Source: CAZLFA01 sp964558665 (GTDB lineage Bacteria > Desulfobacterota > Syntrophia > Syntrophales > PHBD01). From it: a stretch of DNA of 64,000 bases. The position numbers and the translations under genes were made by a program. The stretch spans positions 15,783 to 79,782 of the forward strand of contig CAZLFA010000008.1 of NCBI GenBank assembly GCA_964558665.1, given 5' to 3'. Positions 6,278 to 15,583 of this stretch are shown piece by piece. The notes beneath the pieces were generated by a model, which did not search any database, was not told the DNA's origin, and saw only the letters and a program-made list of their open reading frames with translations. Position 1 is the first letter of the stretch, and every line of letters starts with the position of its first letter.

Positions 6278-8581
6278 TTATTTGATGCAGACGCGATGAA
6301 TTTGTTTAATATCCGTCAACCCCTGAAGCGCCTTTGCAATGCCGTCCTGAAACAGCGTCGTCATTCCTTCATTCACAGCCACTTCTCTTATCTTTTCTAT
6401 GGGGTCGTGCATTTGAATGGATTTTTTTATCGCTTCCGTTGCGACAAGCAGTTCATGAATGCCTACTCTGCCCTTGTATCCTGATTTATCGCAGGCATCG
6501 CATCCTTTGGGGCGATAGAGGGTTAAGCTTTTCGAATAAGGAACCTTCAGTTGTTCAAACTGTTCTGCACCGTAACTTACTGCTATCTGTGTATACTCTT
6601 CAGAAGTCGGATGGTACGGTTCCTTGCATTTCTTGCAGAGTGTCCTCACGAGGCGCTGTGCAAGAATTGCCAGAAGAGAATCCGAGAAGTTCAACGGGTC
6701 TATTCCCATATCGAGAAGTCTTGTAATCGTTTCCGGAGCGCTGTTGGTATGCAGTGTACTGAACACGAGATGTCCTGTCAGGGACGCTTCGACGGCGGTT
6801 TTTGCAGTCTCGAAATCCCTCATCTCGCCGACCATGATGACATCGGGGTCCGCCCTCAGGAAGGCCCTCATTGCTGCGGCAAAATCAAATCCGATTTTCG
6901 GCTGGACCTGAACCTGACGAAGCCCCCGTTGAGTTACCTCCACGGGATCCTCAGCCGTCCAGATTTTTCTATCCGGCGTATTGATGTGGCGCAGGGCAGC
7001 GTGCAGTGTGGTCGTTTTTCCTGAACCGGTCGGCCCGACCACGAGAATCAAGCCATACGGTTTTTCACAGGCGGCTGTGAGCTGGTCATAGTTTCTGGTG
7101 CTCATGCCCATCTTTTCGAGCGGCAGAGTGTCTCCCTTGGCCAGGATGCGCAGGACGATATCTTCCACATTGCCTTGCGTGGGTATTGTAGCCACGCGCA
7201 GTTCGATTTCGCCTCCTCCGGGTTTTTTAAGCTTGATTTTCCCATCCTGGGGCATTCTCTTTATCGTAATGTCAAGATTGGACATGATCTTGATGCGTGA
7301 AACAAGAGCCGCCCTGTAACTGTACGGCAGGGTCTGGTAACTGGCACAGTTGCCGTCAACTCTGTAACGAACAGTCACAACTTTTTCCGCAACGTCAGGT
7401 TCAATATGGATGTCAGATGCGCCTCTGGAAAAAGCATCGTTGACAATCTTGTTGACGAGTTGAATGATCGCGCTGTCAGATTCTTTAATAGCCTCATCAT
7501 CATCTTCTTCGTCATCCCCGACGGAGGCATCGCTAACGTCCAGTTTCCCCAGAATATCGTCGATGGACGCAGCATCCGCATCAGACTGGTAAAAGTAGTT
7601 GATGAATTTTACTATATCATCCGCCAGTGAGATCTCATAACTAATTGACTTTGTCTTCAATATGTTTTCAATGGCGTCTCTTTTAATGATGTTGTGGGGA
7701 TCGTCAATAATAACGCGGATTGAATTTTCGATCTTCTCCATAGGAACCCACAACTCGCGAAGCAGATACTCTCTCTTCAGATTTTTTAAGAGGTCCCCAG
7801 GTATTACGGTTTTGGGATTGAAGCTTACAAATCGGCATTTATAGAACTCTTCAAGCGATCGGCTGATGTCCTCTCTGCCGATGTTATGCTTTTTCATTAA
7901 AATCGCTTCGAGAGGTTCCTTTTTGTTCTTCGCCTCTTCCGTAGCTTCATTCAGTGCGTCTTCACTGATAAGATTGCGGGTAACCAGGTAAACATATTTG
8001 GATCTTCTTCTTTTTGGATCAAGGCGCTGCTGATTGTACAAGGCGATGCCCATGACTTCGGCTATCTCCTGCAACAGCACCGGCTCTTCATCTATAAATC
8101 TTTCCGAACTGCCCAGTTTATTTATTATCTCGATGACGCCCATCAATTCGTCATTATGCAGAACGGGCATGGCCATAATCTGCCTGATTGTCATACCCTT
8201 GTTTCCGTATGAACCATTATCGACCGTCAGCTCTTTGTGCACCGCCTTAACCTGCTGTTCTTCCTGGGCATCGGCTATATTTATCATCTTTACCGTATTA
8301 GCCGTAAAACCGGGGATTGTGCGGTTATCTATAGCCAGCCGGATCTCTTTTGATTTATTGTCTTCATTAATCAATGTGTAGAGATCATTTTTCATCCGGT
8401 CAAATGCGTAAATGTTTGCAGCCTTTACTTTAAAAAGGGTGATTATCTGTTCACGAACTTCTAAGAGAATCTGTCGGACATCCTGCGCGGCATGAATGGA
8501 GAAGGTGATATCCTGGAGCCCCTGCTGCAAACGCAGAATTTCCTGCAAATCATTTATTTCATTATGCTGCATATTGCTCAT
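6278..8581 (-). CDS. GspE/PilB-family secretion or pilus ATPase with N-terminal GAF domain
   Basis: A 767-residue protein. Residues about 10-185 form a GAF domain, unusual at the front of this family. Residues about 205-335 match the MshEN/T2SSE N-terminal domain. The ATPase core has Walker A G-P-T-G-S-G-K-T (about residue 515), an Asp box (A-E-D-P-V-E), Walker B D-P-D-V-I-M-V-G-E-M-R-D, a His box (G-H-L-V-F-S-T-L-H-T-N) and the C-x2-C...C-x2-C zinc site near the C-terminus. Such ATPases power type IV pilus extension or type II secretion. It is a single gene convergent with the MglA/roadblock cluster; a link to pilus control is an inference. The GAF domain could bind a nucleotide or other small ligand. 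Confidence 0.88.
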   Translation of the reverse strand: MSNMQHNEINDLQEILRLQQGLQDITFSIHAAQDVRQILLEVREQIITLFKVKAANIYAFDRMKNDLYTLINEDNKSKEIRLAIDNRTIPGFTANTVKMINIADAQEEQQVKAVHKELTVDNGSYGNKGMTIRQIMAMPVLHNDELMGVIEIINKLGSSERFIDEEPVLLQEIAEVMGIALYNQQRLDPKRRRSKYVYLVTRNLISEDALNEATEEAKNKKEPLEAILMKKHNIGREDISRSLEEFYKCRFVSFNPKTVIPGDLLKNLKREYLLRELWVPMEKIENSIRVIIDDPHNIIKRDAIENILKTKSISYEISLADDIVKFINYFYQSDADAASIDDILGKLDVSDASVGDDEEDDDEAIKESDSAIIQLVNKIVNDAFSRGASDIHIEPDVAEKVVTVRYRVDGNCASYQTLPYSYRAALVSRIKIMSNLDITIKRMPQDGKIKLKKPGGGEIELRVATIPTQGNVEDIVLRILAKGDTLPLEKMGMSTRNYDQLTAACEKPYGLILVVGPTGSGKTTTLHAALRHINTPDRKIWTAEDPVEVTQRGLRQVQVQPKIGFDFAAAMRAFLRADPDVIMVGEMRDFETAKTAVEASLTGHLVFSTLHTNSAPETITRLLDMGIDPLNFSDSLLAILAQRLVRTLCKKCKEPYHPTSEEYTQIAVSYGAEQFEQLKVPYSKSLTLYRPKGCDACDKSGYKGRVGIHELLVATEAIKKSIQMHDPIEKIREVAVNEGMTTLFQDGIAKALQGLTDIKQIHRVCIK

Positions 8582-8686
8582 GATTCAACAAACCCTTTCG
8601 TATGTTTTTGTTATAAAAATATATGAGGAAAGTCAAGGTGTTTAGGCGTAACGTATTGCTTATGAATCATTATTTGAACAATGTTG

Positions 8687-8715
8687 TTGACATTGCCAAC
8701 ATTCTTTGTTAGAAG
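8687..8715 (+). promoter_or_regulatory. Candidate sigma70 promoter of the trp operon
   Basis: Perfect -35 TTGACA at 8687-8692, 17-base spacer, -10 TAGAAG at 8710-8715 (four of six matches). It lies about 45 bases before the trp leader peptide start, which is where the transcript of an attenuator should begin. No TrpR operator palindrome was seen near it. Confidence 0.5.
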
Positions 8716-8760
8716 TTCTTCGTAAAGGAAATTGTTGATTTGTAAATATAAGGATTTCAA

Positions 8761-8832
8761 ATGATAAAGACAGTCGGCATAAACATGAACTGGTGGTGGC
8801 GCAACTCAAACGAGGGGTTCGTCCGCCGCTGA
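8761..8832 (+). CDS. trpL: trp operon leader peptide (23 aa, WWW)
   Basis: A 23-codon frame with three consecutive Trp codons at 8791-8799 in the context N-W-W-W-R, ending in TGA at 8830-8832. AAGGA lies about eight bases before the ATG. It is followed by two rho-independent terminators before trpE, the classical layout of ribosome-mediated tryptophan attenuation. The 16 bases 8788-8803 are identical to bases 16967-16982 in the leader ahead of trpB2. Confidence 0.88.
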   Translation: MIKTVGINMNWWWRNSNEGFVRR

Positions 8833-8854
8833 CGTTTATACATAATTAAAAACT

Positions 8855-8895
8855 AAAGGCCGTGGAGAACCTGTTAATCTCCACGGCCTTTTTGT
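8855..8895 (+). terminator. trp attenuator, first terminator hairpin
   Basis: A perfect 14-bp stem, AAAGGCCGTGGAGA (8855-8868) with TCTCCACGGCCTTT (8879-8892), loop of ten bases, followed by TTGTT. Its 3' arm contains CACGGCCTT, which could instead pair with AAGGCCGTG of the second hairpin, so the two stems can be mutually exclusive in part. That gives a possible antiterminator conformation. Confidence 0.8.
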
Positions 8896-8914
8896 TGCAG
8901 TAATCGATAACACC

Positions 8915-8950
8915 AAGGCCGTGACCTCAATCACGGCCTTTTTTATTTTT
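8915..8950 (+). terminator. trp attenuator, second terminator hairpin
   Basis: A perfect 10-bp stem, AAGGCCGTGA (8915-8924) with TCACGGCCTT (8931-8940), six-base loop, then TTTTATTTTT. It ends nine bases before the trpE ribosome site (GAGG 8959-8962). Sequence kinship with the first hairpin suggests duplication of the terminator arm. Confidence 0.8.
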
Positions 8951-8969
8951 GGGAAAACGAGGTTTTTGA

Positions 8970-10475
8970 ATGTACTGCCCGGATTTTAATTCATTCATGG
9001 AAATGACAAAGCAGGGAAACCTGATCCCTGTTTACAGGGAGATTCTGGCCGATACGGAAACACCGGTATCGGCGCTTATGAAAATGAATTCCCGCAAGCA
9101 CATATTTCTCCTGGAGAGCGTCGAAGGAGGAGAAAAATGGGGGCGATATACCTTCATGGGTGCTGATCCCCGAACGATCTTTCGGGTGCGCGGGGATGAA
9201 GTTCTAATAGAAGAAGGACAGAGTCTGCATTGCCGTCCCCACGGGGGAGATCCTATTGGTATGCTCAGAGAGTTGATGTCACAGTACAAACCGGTCGAAG
9301 TCAGCGGGTTGCCGCGGTTTTATGGGGGAGCTGTCGGATTCCTGGGTTATGACATGGTCCGCTTCATTGAAAGACTGCCCGACCGGGAAAAAGAAAGCCT
9401 GGCCGCTGATGACGGCGTTCTCATGATAACTGACACGCTGATCATCTTTGACAACGTACGGCACACTATCAAGGTTGTGGCCTGCGTCGTGACAGGTGGC
9501 CATGAAGACTTCAGGCGTTTATATGACGAAGCCGTCACAAAGATTGAAGACATAGTCGCAATGCTGACAGTACCGTTAATGAAAGCAAAGCCGGCATCGG
9601 ATGAAAGCCGGGCAATCGATCTGGAGTCCACCATGCAGGCAGACCGGTTCAAGGCGATCGTGGAAAAAGCCAAGGAATATATTGTTGCGGGCGATATAAT
9701 TCAGGTCGTTCTTTCGCAGCGCTTCCAGGGGCATACAAAAAGAGACGCAGTCGATCTTTATCGCGCGCTCCGGTATATAAATCCTTCTCCCTATCTCTTT
9801 TTTTTGAAGATCGACGACTTTTATATGATCGGCTCTTCACCGGAGGTCCTGGTGCGCATGGAGGAAGGAGTTGTTGAATTAAGGCCGATCGCTGGAACCA
9901 AAAAGAGAGGAAAAAATGAACAGCAGGACCGTGAGCTCGCCGACGAACTTCTCAATGATCCCAAGGAAAGAGCCGAGCACGTCATGCTTGTCGATCTGGG
10001 ACGCAATGATCTGGGCAGGATTGCCCGAGTAGGCAGCGTTCAGGTCAATCAGTTAATGGTCGTTGAGCGGTATTCACATGTTATGCATCTGGTATCAAAT
10101 ATACAGGCTCATTTGTCTGCCGATTGTGACGCCTTCGATATCATCAGGGCTACATTCCCCGCCGGTACGCTTACCGGGGCTCCCAAGATCCGCGCTATGG
10201 AGATAATAGAAGAACTGGAACCAACAAGGCGGGGGCCGTACGGCGGTGCAGTGGGGTACTTCAGCTTCAGCGGCAATATGGATTTCTGTATTACAATCCG
10301 CACATTGATGCTCAGAAATGGACAGGTAAGCGTCCAGGCGGGGGCCGGAATAGTTGCCGATTCCAATCCCGAGGAAGAGTATAAAGAATGTTTAAACAAA
10401 GCAAAGGGCATGATGCTGGCCATCCGGCTGGCAGAGGCCGATCTTAACATTTCATATGAGGAGAAAAAACAATGA
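8970..10475 (+). CDS. trpE: Anthranilate synthase component I
   Basis: TrpE, 501 residues, the usual length, converts chorismate and ammonia to anthranilate, the first step of tryptophan synthesis. The chorismate-binding half shows I-A-G-T-K-K-R-G, the catalytic-region D-L-G-R-N-D-L-G-R, the P-A-G-T-L-T-G-A-P-K motif and Q-A-G-A-G-I-V-A-D-S at the end. The N-terminal feedback region contains L-L-E-S-V, the usual inhibitor-contact area. GAGG lies seven bases before ATG 8970. First gene of trpEGDCFBA, controlled by the upstream leader peptide and attenuator. Its stop overlaps the trpG start. Confidence 0.97.
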   Translation: MYCPDFNSFMEMTKQGNLIPVYREILADTETPVSALMKMNSRKHIFLLESVEGGEKWGRYTFMGADPRTIFRVRGDEVLIEEGQSLHCRPHGGDPIGMLRELMSQYKPVEVSGLPRFYGGAVGFLGYDMVRFIERLPDREKESLAADDGVLMITDTLIIFDNVRHTIKVVACVVTGGHEDFRRLYDEAVTKIEDIVAMLTVPLMKAKPASDESRAIDLESTMQADRFKAIVEKAKEYIVAGDIIQVVLSQRFQGHTKRDAVDLYRALRYINPSPYLFFLKIDDFYMIGSSPEVLVRMEEGVVELRPIAGTKKRGKNEQQDRELADELLNDPKERAEHVMLVDLGRNDLGRIARVGSVQVNQLMVVERYSHVMHLVSNIQAHLSADCDAFDIIRATFPAGTLTGAPKIRAMEIIEELEPTRRGPYGGAVGYFSFSGNMDFCITIRTLMLRNGQVSVQAGAGIVADSNPEEEYKECLNKAKGMMLAIRLAEADLNISYEEKKQ

Positions 10476-11059
10476 TTCTGATGATCGACAATTATGACTC
10501 GTTTACTTACAACCTCGTTCAATATCTGAGACAGCTCGGTGAGGATGTTATGGTGAGAAGAAATGATGAAACATCCGTTGAGGAGATTGAATCACTGTCA
10601 CCGGAAGCAATATTTATCTCGCCTGGTCCCTGCTCTCCGACAGAGGCGGGTATCAGCGTAGAGGTTATCCGCCGCTTTTACCGCGAGATACCGATAATGG
10701 GGGTTTGCCTGGGCCATCAGGCCATCGGCTATGCATTCGGCGGTGATGTAGTAAGGGCGGATCGTCTTATGCACGGCAAGACATCTCCCGTTCACAGTGA
10801 CGGCAGGACTATCTTCCGGGGACTCCCGAATCCTTTCCCGGCAGGGCGTTACCACTCCCTTATTGTATCAAGGGAAACTCTTCCCGATTGCTTTGAAATA
10901 AGTGCGGAAACGGATGAGCAGGAAATAATGGGCATCAGACATCGGGAGTTTCCCGTCGAGGGCATCCAGTTTCACCCCGAATCGATCCTCACTCCCAACG
11001 GTAAAAGAATCATCAAAAACTTTTTGGATACATATACGAGAAAGGAGTCTTACCAATGA
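10472..11059 (+). CDS. trpG: Anthranilate synthase glutamine amidotransferase subunit
   Basis: TrpG, 195 residues, a class I glutaminase that feeds ammonia to TrpE. It shows the family start M-I-D-N-Y-D-S-F-T-Y-N-L, the oxyanion motif P-G-P, the nucleophile Cys in G-V-C-L-G-H-Q, and the His-Glu pair in G-I-Q-F-H-P-E-S. It is a separate gene, not fused to trpD. ATGA overlaps at both ends (with trpE and trpD) indicate translational coupling, consistent with the fixed stoichiometry with TrpE. The same protein could also serve PabB, as in some bacteria; nothing here tests that. Confidence 0.96.
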   Translation: MILMIDNYDSFTYNLVQYLRQLGEDVMVRRNDETSVEEIESLSPEAIFISPGPCSPTEAGISVEVIRRFYREIPIMGVCLGHQAIGYAFGGDVVRADRLMHGKTSPVHSDGRTIFRGLPNPFPAGRYHSLIVSRETLPDCFEISAETDEQEIMGIRHREFPVEGIQFHPESILTPNGKRIIKNFLDTYTRKESYQ

Positions 11060-12069
11060 TAAAGGATGCGCTTGCGGAAGTAGTCAACAGGAAGAATCTG
11101 CGCGAGGCGGAGATGATGACCGTCATGGATGAGATCATGGACGGCAGAGCGACTCCGGCTCAGATTGCGGCTTTTATTACCGCATTGAGAATCAAAGGCG
11201 AAACAGTGGAAGAGGTCACAGGGGCGGCCCGGATAATGAGACAAAAAGCTACGCGCATCGATGCGCGCTCACCGGTGATTGTCGACACGTGCGGCACCGG
11301 CGGAGACGGAAGCAACACCTTCAACATCTCCACAACCGCCGCTTTCGTTGTGGCAGCTGCGGGGTTGACGGTGGCAAAACATGGCAACCGGGCGGTATCC
11401 AGCGGCTGCGGCAGTGCCGACGTTCTGGAAGCGCTTGGCGTCAACATAGACATCGGTCCGGAAATTGTAGAGGAGTGTATTCAGCAGGCAGGCATCGGCT
11501 TTCTTTTTGCGCCGAAACTCCATGGCGCCATGAAACATGCCATTGGGCCGAGACGGGAGATCGGCATCCGGACTATATTCAACATGCTGGGCCCGCTCAC
11601 CAATCCCGCCGGAGCTACCTCTCAGCTTATCGGTGTATATGATCCCAGGCTGACGGAGATGTTTGCCGGCGTTTTAAAAAATCTCGGCACGAGGAGGGCG
11701 TTCATCGTCCATGGCTCCGATGGCCTCGACGAAGCAACCGTAACAGGCGAAACACGGGTCTCCGAACTCAAAGAAGGACTCGTTTCAACTTACAATATCA
11801 GCCCCGTGGAAATTTTCAATGACATCTACCCGGGTGACACGTTGAAAGGCGGTGATGCAACTGTCAATGCCCAGATCACGAGGGACATTCTTTCGGGAGT
11901 GGATGAAGGCCCAAAAAGAAAGATAGTACTGCTCAATGCTGCTCTTGCCATAATAGCAGGAGGAAAGGCTGAAACGCTGAAGGACGGCATCGGCATTGCC
12001 GGGGATTGCATCGACAACGGCATTGCCGTGAAAAAGCTTCAGGCGCTCATCGAAATAACCAACAACTAG
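11056..12069 (+). CDS. trpD: Anthranilate phosphoribosyltransferase
   Basis: TrpD, 337 residues, transfers phosphoribose from PRPP to anthranilate. The glycine-rich PRPP site G-T-G-G-D-G-S-N-T-F-N-I-S-T is at about residues 79-92; K-H-G-N-R-A-V-S-S and the G-P-R-R-E-I-G-I-R-T-I-F-N segment bind anthranilate. Start overlaps the trpG stop. The symbol follows the separate-gene convention; in some annotations this protein is called TrpD2 only when divergent, and this one is a canonical member. Confidence 0.96.
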   Translation: MIKDALAEVVNRKNLREAEMMTVMDEIMDGRATPAQIAAFITALRIKGETVEEVTGAARIMRQKATRIDARSPVIVDTCGTGGDGSNTFNISTTAAFVVAAAGLTVAKHGNRAVSSGCGSADVLEALGVNIDIGPEIVEECIQQAGIGFLFAPKLHGAMKHAIGPRREIGIRTIFNMLGPLTNPAGATSQLIGVYDPRLTEMFAGVLKNLGTRRAFIVHGSDGLDEATVTGETRVSELKEGLVSTYNISPVEIFNDIYPGDTLKGGDATVNAQITRDILSGVDEGPKRKIVLLNAALAIIAGGKAETLKDGIGIAGDCIDNGIAVKKLQALIEITNN

Positions 12070-12078
12070 GAATTTAAA

Positions 12079-12861
12079 ATGATTCTGCACAAGATCATCG
12101 AATCCAAAAAGGCCGAAGTTGCCGTATTGAGAGAACAGACATCCCTGGAATGGCTGGAAGAGACGGCCGTCAACATGCCTCCTGTAAGCAATTTCGGCAA
12201 GGCTCTCAAAAGCAGAGAATGCGCCGTGATTGCAGAAGTAAAAAGGCGCTCTCCGTCGGGAGGGGCGCTCAGGGAAGACCTAGATCCTGCGGCCGTTGCT
12301 GCAATCTATGAAAAAAGCGGAACAGCGGCCGTTTCCGTACTGACTGACGGACCGTTTTTCGGCGGCCACCGACAGGACATCGCAGCGGTAAAACAGGCGG
12401 TCTGTATTCCGGTTCTCAGAAAGGATTTCATTATCGACCCATACCAGATCTATGAAGCCAGAGTCATGGGAGCGGATGCTCTGCTGCTCATTACATGCAT
12501 CCTCTCTGACAGGCAGTTAGCTGAATATATCAATCTGGCAATTCGGCTGGGCATGGACGCTCTTGTTGAAATCCATACCCGGGATGAACTGGACAGGGCA
12601 TTGCGTGCCGGCGCCGGGATCATTGGAATAAACAACAGAAATCTGGATACGCTTGCCACAAGCCTGAATACGACACTGGACCTGGCTCCGCTCGTCCCGG
12701 AGAACAGGATCATCGTCAGCGAAAGCGGCATTGCCGGAAGAAAGGATATGGAAATGCTCATGGCGGCGGGTGTCCGCGCCTTTCTGATCGGTGAAACACT
12801 TATGAAGTCCAGAGACATCAGTCTGAAACTGAAGGAACTTCTGGGACATGACAGAAATTAA
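12079..12861 (+). CDS. trpC: Indole-3-glycerol-phosphate synthase
   Basis: TrpC, 260 residues, closes the indole ring from carboxyphenylamino-deoxyribulose phosphate. A beta/alpha barrel with the catalytic-site strand E-V-K-R-R-S-P-S at about residues 53-60, L-R-K-D-F-I (second catalytic Lys region), E-I-H, I-N-N-R-N-L and S-E-S-G-I near the phosphate site. Not fused to TrpF, which overlaps its end by 14 bases. AGGAAT precedes the ATG. Confidence 0.95.
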   Translation: MILHKIIESKKAEVAVLREQTSLEWLEETAVNMPPVSNFGKALKSRECAVIAEVKRRSPSGGALREDLDPAAVAAIYEKSGTAAVSVLTDGPFFGGHRQDIAAVKQAVCIPVLRKDFIIDPYQIYEARVMGADALLLITCILSDRQLAEYINLAIRLGMDALVEIHTRDELDRALRAGAGIIGINNRNLDTLATSLNTTLDLAPLVPENRIIVSESGIAGRKDMEMLMAAGVRAFLIGETLMKSRDISLKLKELLGHDRN

Positions 12862-13507
12862 GATATGCGGCATAACAAATCATGAAGATGCCTTGCAGGC
12901 GGCAGGATGCGGCGCCGATGCCCTGGGATTTATCTTCTATCCCAAAAGCGCACGCTATATAGAGCCGACCGAGGCAAGCAGGATAACAGATCGACTGCCG
13001 CATGGCATCACCAAAGTCGGCGTTTTCGTCAATCAGGATATTTCAGAAATAAGAGATATTGCCTCGTTATGCCGCCTTGACATTATTCAGCTTCATGGCG
13101 ATGAATCGCCGGAGTACTGCTGTAATTTTTCCCCACATATGATCATCAAGTCTTTAAATCTGAAGAGCTTCGATGATCTCAATGTTCTGCCTGATTATAA
13201 CGTGAGAGCCTTCCTGGTTGACTCACGGGAGGGAGCGCTTTATGGAGGCACGGGAAAGACGACGGACTGGGGCCTGGCATCCCGCGCGGCAATAAACTTT
13301 CCCCTGATTCTCGCCGGGGGTCTTAATGAAGAAAACATAGAACGAGCGGTTGACTGGGTATCTCCGGATGCCGTTGATATAAATAGCGGCGTCGAGATTA
13401 TGCCGGGAAAGAAGGATCATGAAAAGGTGCGGAGAATTATTGATGTCCTCCACAGACACAAACAACCGGGCCCTGCACGGACCCGAATATTTACGGTGCA
13501 AAAATGA
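12848..13507 (+). CDS. trpF: Phosphoribosylanthranilate isomerase
   Basis: TrpF, 219 residues, isomerises phosphoribosylanthranilate. The catalytic Cys lies in K-I-C-G-I-T at the start, the catalytic Asp in V-D-S-R-E-G, with Q-L-H-G-D in the middle and the phosphate-binding L-A-G-G-L and D-I-N-S-G-V-E motifs near the end. The 3' tail (about 15 residues, basic) extends slightly past the usual end. Overlaps trpC by 14 bases and trpB by 4, so the three are probably translationally coupled. Confidence 0.95.
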   Translation: MTEIKICGITNHEDALQAAGCGADALGFIFYPKSARYIEPTEASRITDRLPHGITKVGVFVNQDISEIRDIASLCRLDIIQLHGDESPEYCCNFSPHMIIKSLNLKSFDDLNVLPDYNVRAFLVDSREGALYGGTGKTTDWGLASRAAINFPLILAGGLNEENIERAVDWVSPDAVDINSGVEIMPGKKDHEKVRRIIDVLHRHKQPGPARTRIFTVQK

Positions 13508-14703
13508 AAACAAGACTGCCTGACAAAAACGGCCATTTTGGAATCTTTGGCGGCAGGTATGCGGCGGAAACGCTGATGCCCGCCCTTATCGATCTCGAGG
13601 AGGCGTATCTGCAGACGCGCAAGGACCGTTTGTTTTCCAGGGAATACGCCGACTGTCTTCGTGATTACTCGGGAAGGCCGACACCTCTTTATTATGCCCG
13701 ACGCCTCACGGAAAAGATTGGAGGAGCCAGGATATATCTCAAGAGGGAGGACTTGAATCATACCGGATCGCACAAAATCAACAACACACTGGGGCAGGCG
13801 CTTTTGGCCAGACGCATGGGCAAGAGGAAGGTTATCGCCGAAACAGGCGCCGGTCAGCATGGTGTAGCCACAGCGACAGTTGCCGCCCTCTTCGGCATGG
13901 AATGCAAAATTTTCATGGGCGAAGAGGATATTCACCGGCAAGCGCCAAACGTCTACCGGATGAAAATCCTGGGGGCAGAAGTTGTACCTGTGAAATCAGG
14001 AACCGCCACCCTCAAGGATGCCATGAATGAGGCTATGCGCTACTGGGTATCTGCGGTTCGTGATACATTCTATGTGATCGGAACAACTGCCGGGCCGCAT
14101 CCCTATCCGATGATGGTTCGCGATTTCCAGAGTATCATCGGCAGGGAGACCCAAAAAGATATCTTAAAACTAGAGGGACGCCTTCCTGATTTGCTGATCG
14201 CCTGCATTGGCGGCGGAAGCAATGCCATGGGTATGTTTTATCCTTTTCGAAATAAAAAAACCGTTGAACTGATCGGCGTCGAGGCTGCCGGCAGGGGCAT
14301 CCATACAGGACAGCATGCGGCAAGCATCAGTGCAGGAAGTATCGGTGTTCTTCACGGTAACCGCACTTACCTGCTGCAGGACGGACACGGCCAGATATAC
14401 GATGCCTACTCCATTGCCGCCGGTCTTGACTACCCGGGTGTCGGACCGGAGCATGGCTATTTCCACGATACCGGAAGGGCTCGATATGTATCTGTGAACG
14501 ACGACGAAGCAATTGAGGCATTTCTTCTTCTATCCAGACTTGAAGGAATCATCCCGGCCATGGAGAGCGCCCATGCACTGGCGCACACTATAAAAGTTGC
14601 GCCCAGCCTCGGCAAAGATAAAATTATCATCGTGAATCTTTCCGGACGCGGGGATAAGGACGCGGAGACAATAACCAGAAAACTGGAGAATTTGAAATCA
14701 TGA
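13504..14703 (+). CDS. trpB: Tryptophan synthase beta chain (TrpB1 type)
   Basis: TrpB, 399 residues, joins indole and serine using pyridoxal phosphate. The PLP lysine is in H-T-G-S-H-K-I-N-N (about residue 90), followed by E-T-G-A-G-Q-H-G-V-A and the G-G-G-S-N-A-M-G phosphate cup. It is the TrpA-dependent B1 form, in contrast to the TrpB2 gene at 17132, and sits directly before trpA with an ATGA overlap. Confidence 0.97.
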   Translation: MKTRLPDKNGHFGIFGGRYAAETLMPALIDLEEAYLQTRKDRLFSREYADCLRDYSGRPTPLYYARRLTEKIGGARIYLKREDLNHTGSHKINNTLGQALLARRMGKRKVIAETGAGQHGVATATVAALFGMECKIFMGEEDIHRQAPNVYRMKILGAEVVPVKSGTATLKDAMNEAMRYWVSAVRDTFYVIGTTAGPHPYPMMVRDFQSIIGRETQKDILKLEGRLPDLLIACIGGGSNAMGMFYPFRNKKTVELIGVEAAGRGIHTGQHAASISAGSIGVLHGNRTYLLQDGHGQIYDAYSIAAGLDYPGVGPEHGYFHDTGRARYVSVNDDEAIEAFLLLSRLEGIIPAMESAHALAHTIKVAPSLGKDKIIIVNLSGRGDKDAETITRKLENLKS

Positions 14704-15503
14704 ACCGGATCGAAAAAAAGTTTGAGCAATTAAAACTGGCCGACCGCAAGGCGCTGATAGCTTATTTGACGGCGGGTGACCCTTCCCGGGAAATGACGGC
14801 ACAAATCATTCCGGCTGTTGCTATGGCCGGCGCAGATATTCTTGAGATCGGTGTACCCTTCTCCGACCCCACTGCCGATGGTCCTGTTATTCAGGCAGCA
14901 TCACAGAGAGCCCTTCTGGCCGCCACCACTCTTGAGAACATTCTCGGTATGATCGCCAGTGTCAGAACAAAGACGGATATCCCGATCGTCCTTTTCGGAT
15001 ATTACAACCCCATTTACAGGTTCGGCGTGGAGAAGTTCTCGGAACAGGCTGCTGCCGCGGGAGTGGACGGTATTCTTGTGGTTGACCTTCCTCCCGAGGA
15101 GGCCATGGAGTTGAGGCAGCATACCGACAGAACCGGTCTTGACTTCATTTCACTCATCGCACCGACTACGGATGATGGCCGGATTGCCTGGATCACGCGC
15201 AAAGCGGCCGGATTCATCTATTACATATCAATAACAGGCGTAACGGGAACGGCAAAACCGGAACCGGCGGCCATTGAAAAAGACGTTCGTAGAATAAAGG
15301 CGAGGTCGAATCTGCCTGTGGCTGTGGGTTTTGGCATTTCCACACCGCAGCAGGCAGCCGAGATCGCCCCTCTGGCCGACGGCATCATCATCGGCAGCGC
15401 TCTCGTCAATCTGATAGAGGAAAACGGAAACAATAAGAATCTGTTGAATATTTTGACCTCATTCATCCGCAACATCCGCAAGGCAATGGATGCTAAAAGT
15501 TGA
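14700..15503 (+). CDS. trpA: Tryptophan synthase alpha chain
   Basis: TrpA, 267 residues, releases indole from indole-3-glycerol phosphate and channels it to TrpB. Catalytic Glu and Asp lie in E-I-G-V-P-F-S-D-P-x-A-D-G-P; Y-Y-I-S-I-T-G-V-T-G-T and G-F-G-I-S bind the phosphate. Last gene of the seven-gene operon. The 80 bases after it have no clear T-tract terminator, only a weak GTCC/GGAC hairpin near 15549-15572. Confidence 0.96.
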   Translation: MNRIEKKFEQLKLADRKALIAYLTAGDPSREMTAQIIPAVAMAGADILEIGVPFSDPTADGPVIQAASQRALLAATTLENILGMIASVRTKTDIPIVLFGYYNPIYRFGVEKFSEQAAAAGVDGILVVDLPPEEAMELRQHTDRTGLDFISLIAPTTDDGRIAWITRKAAGFIYYISITGVTGTAKPEPAAIEKDVRRIKARSNLPVAVGFGISTPQQAAEIAPLADGIIIGSALVNLIEENGNNKNLLNILTSFIRNIRKAMDAKS

Positions 15504-15583
15504 GGGAAAGACCCCGGCGGCTGATTTTCATCATCCCCTGCCCCTTTGTCCAGACTTCCGGACTGCCCGGACATCTTTATTAT

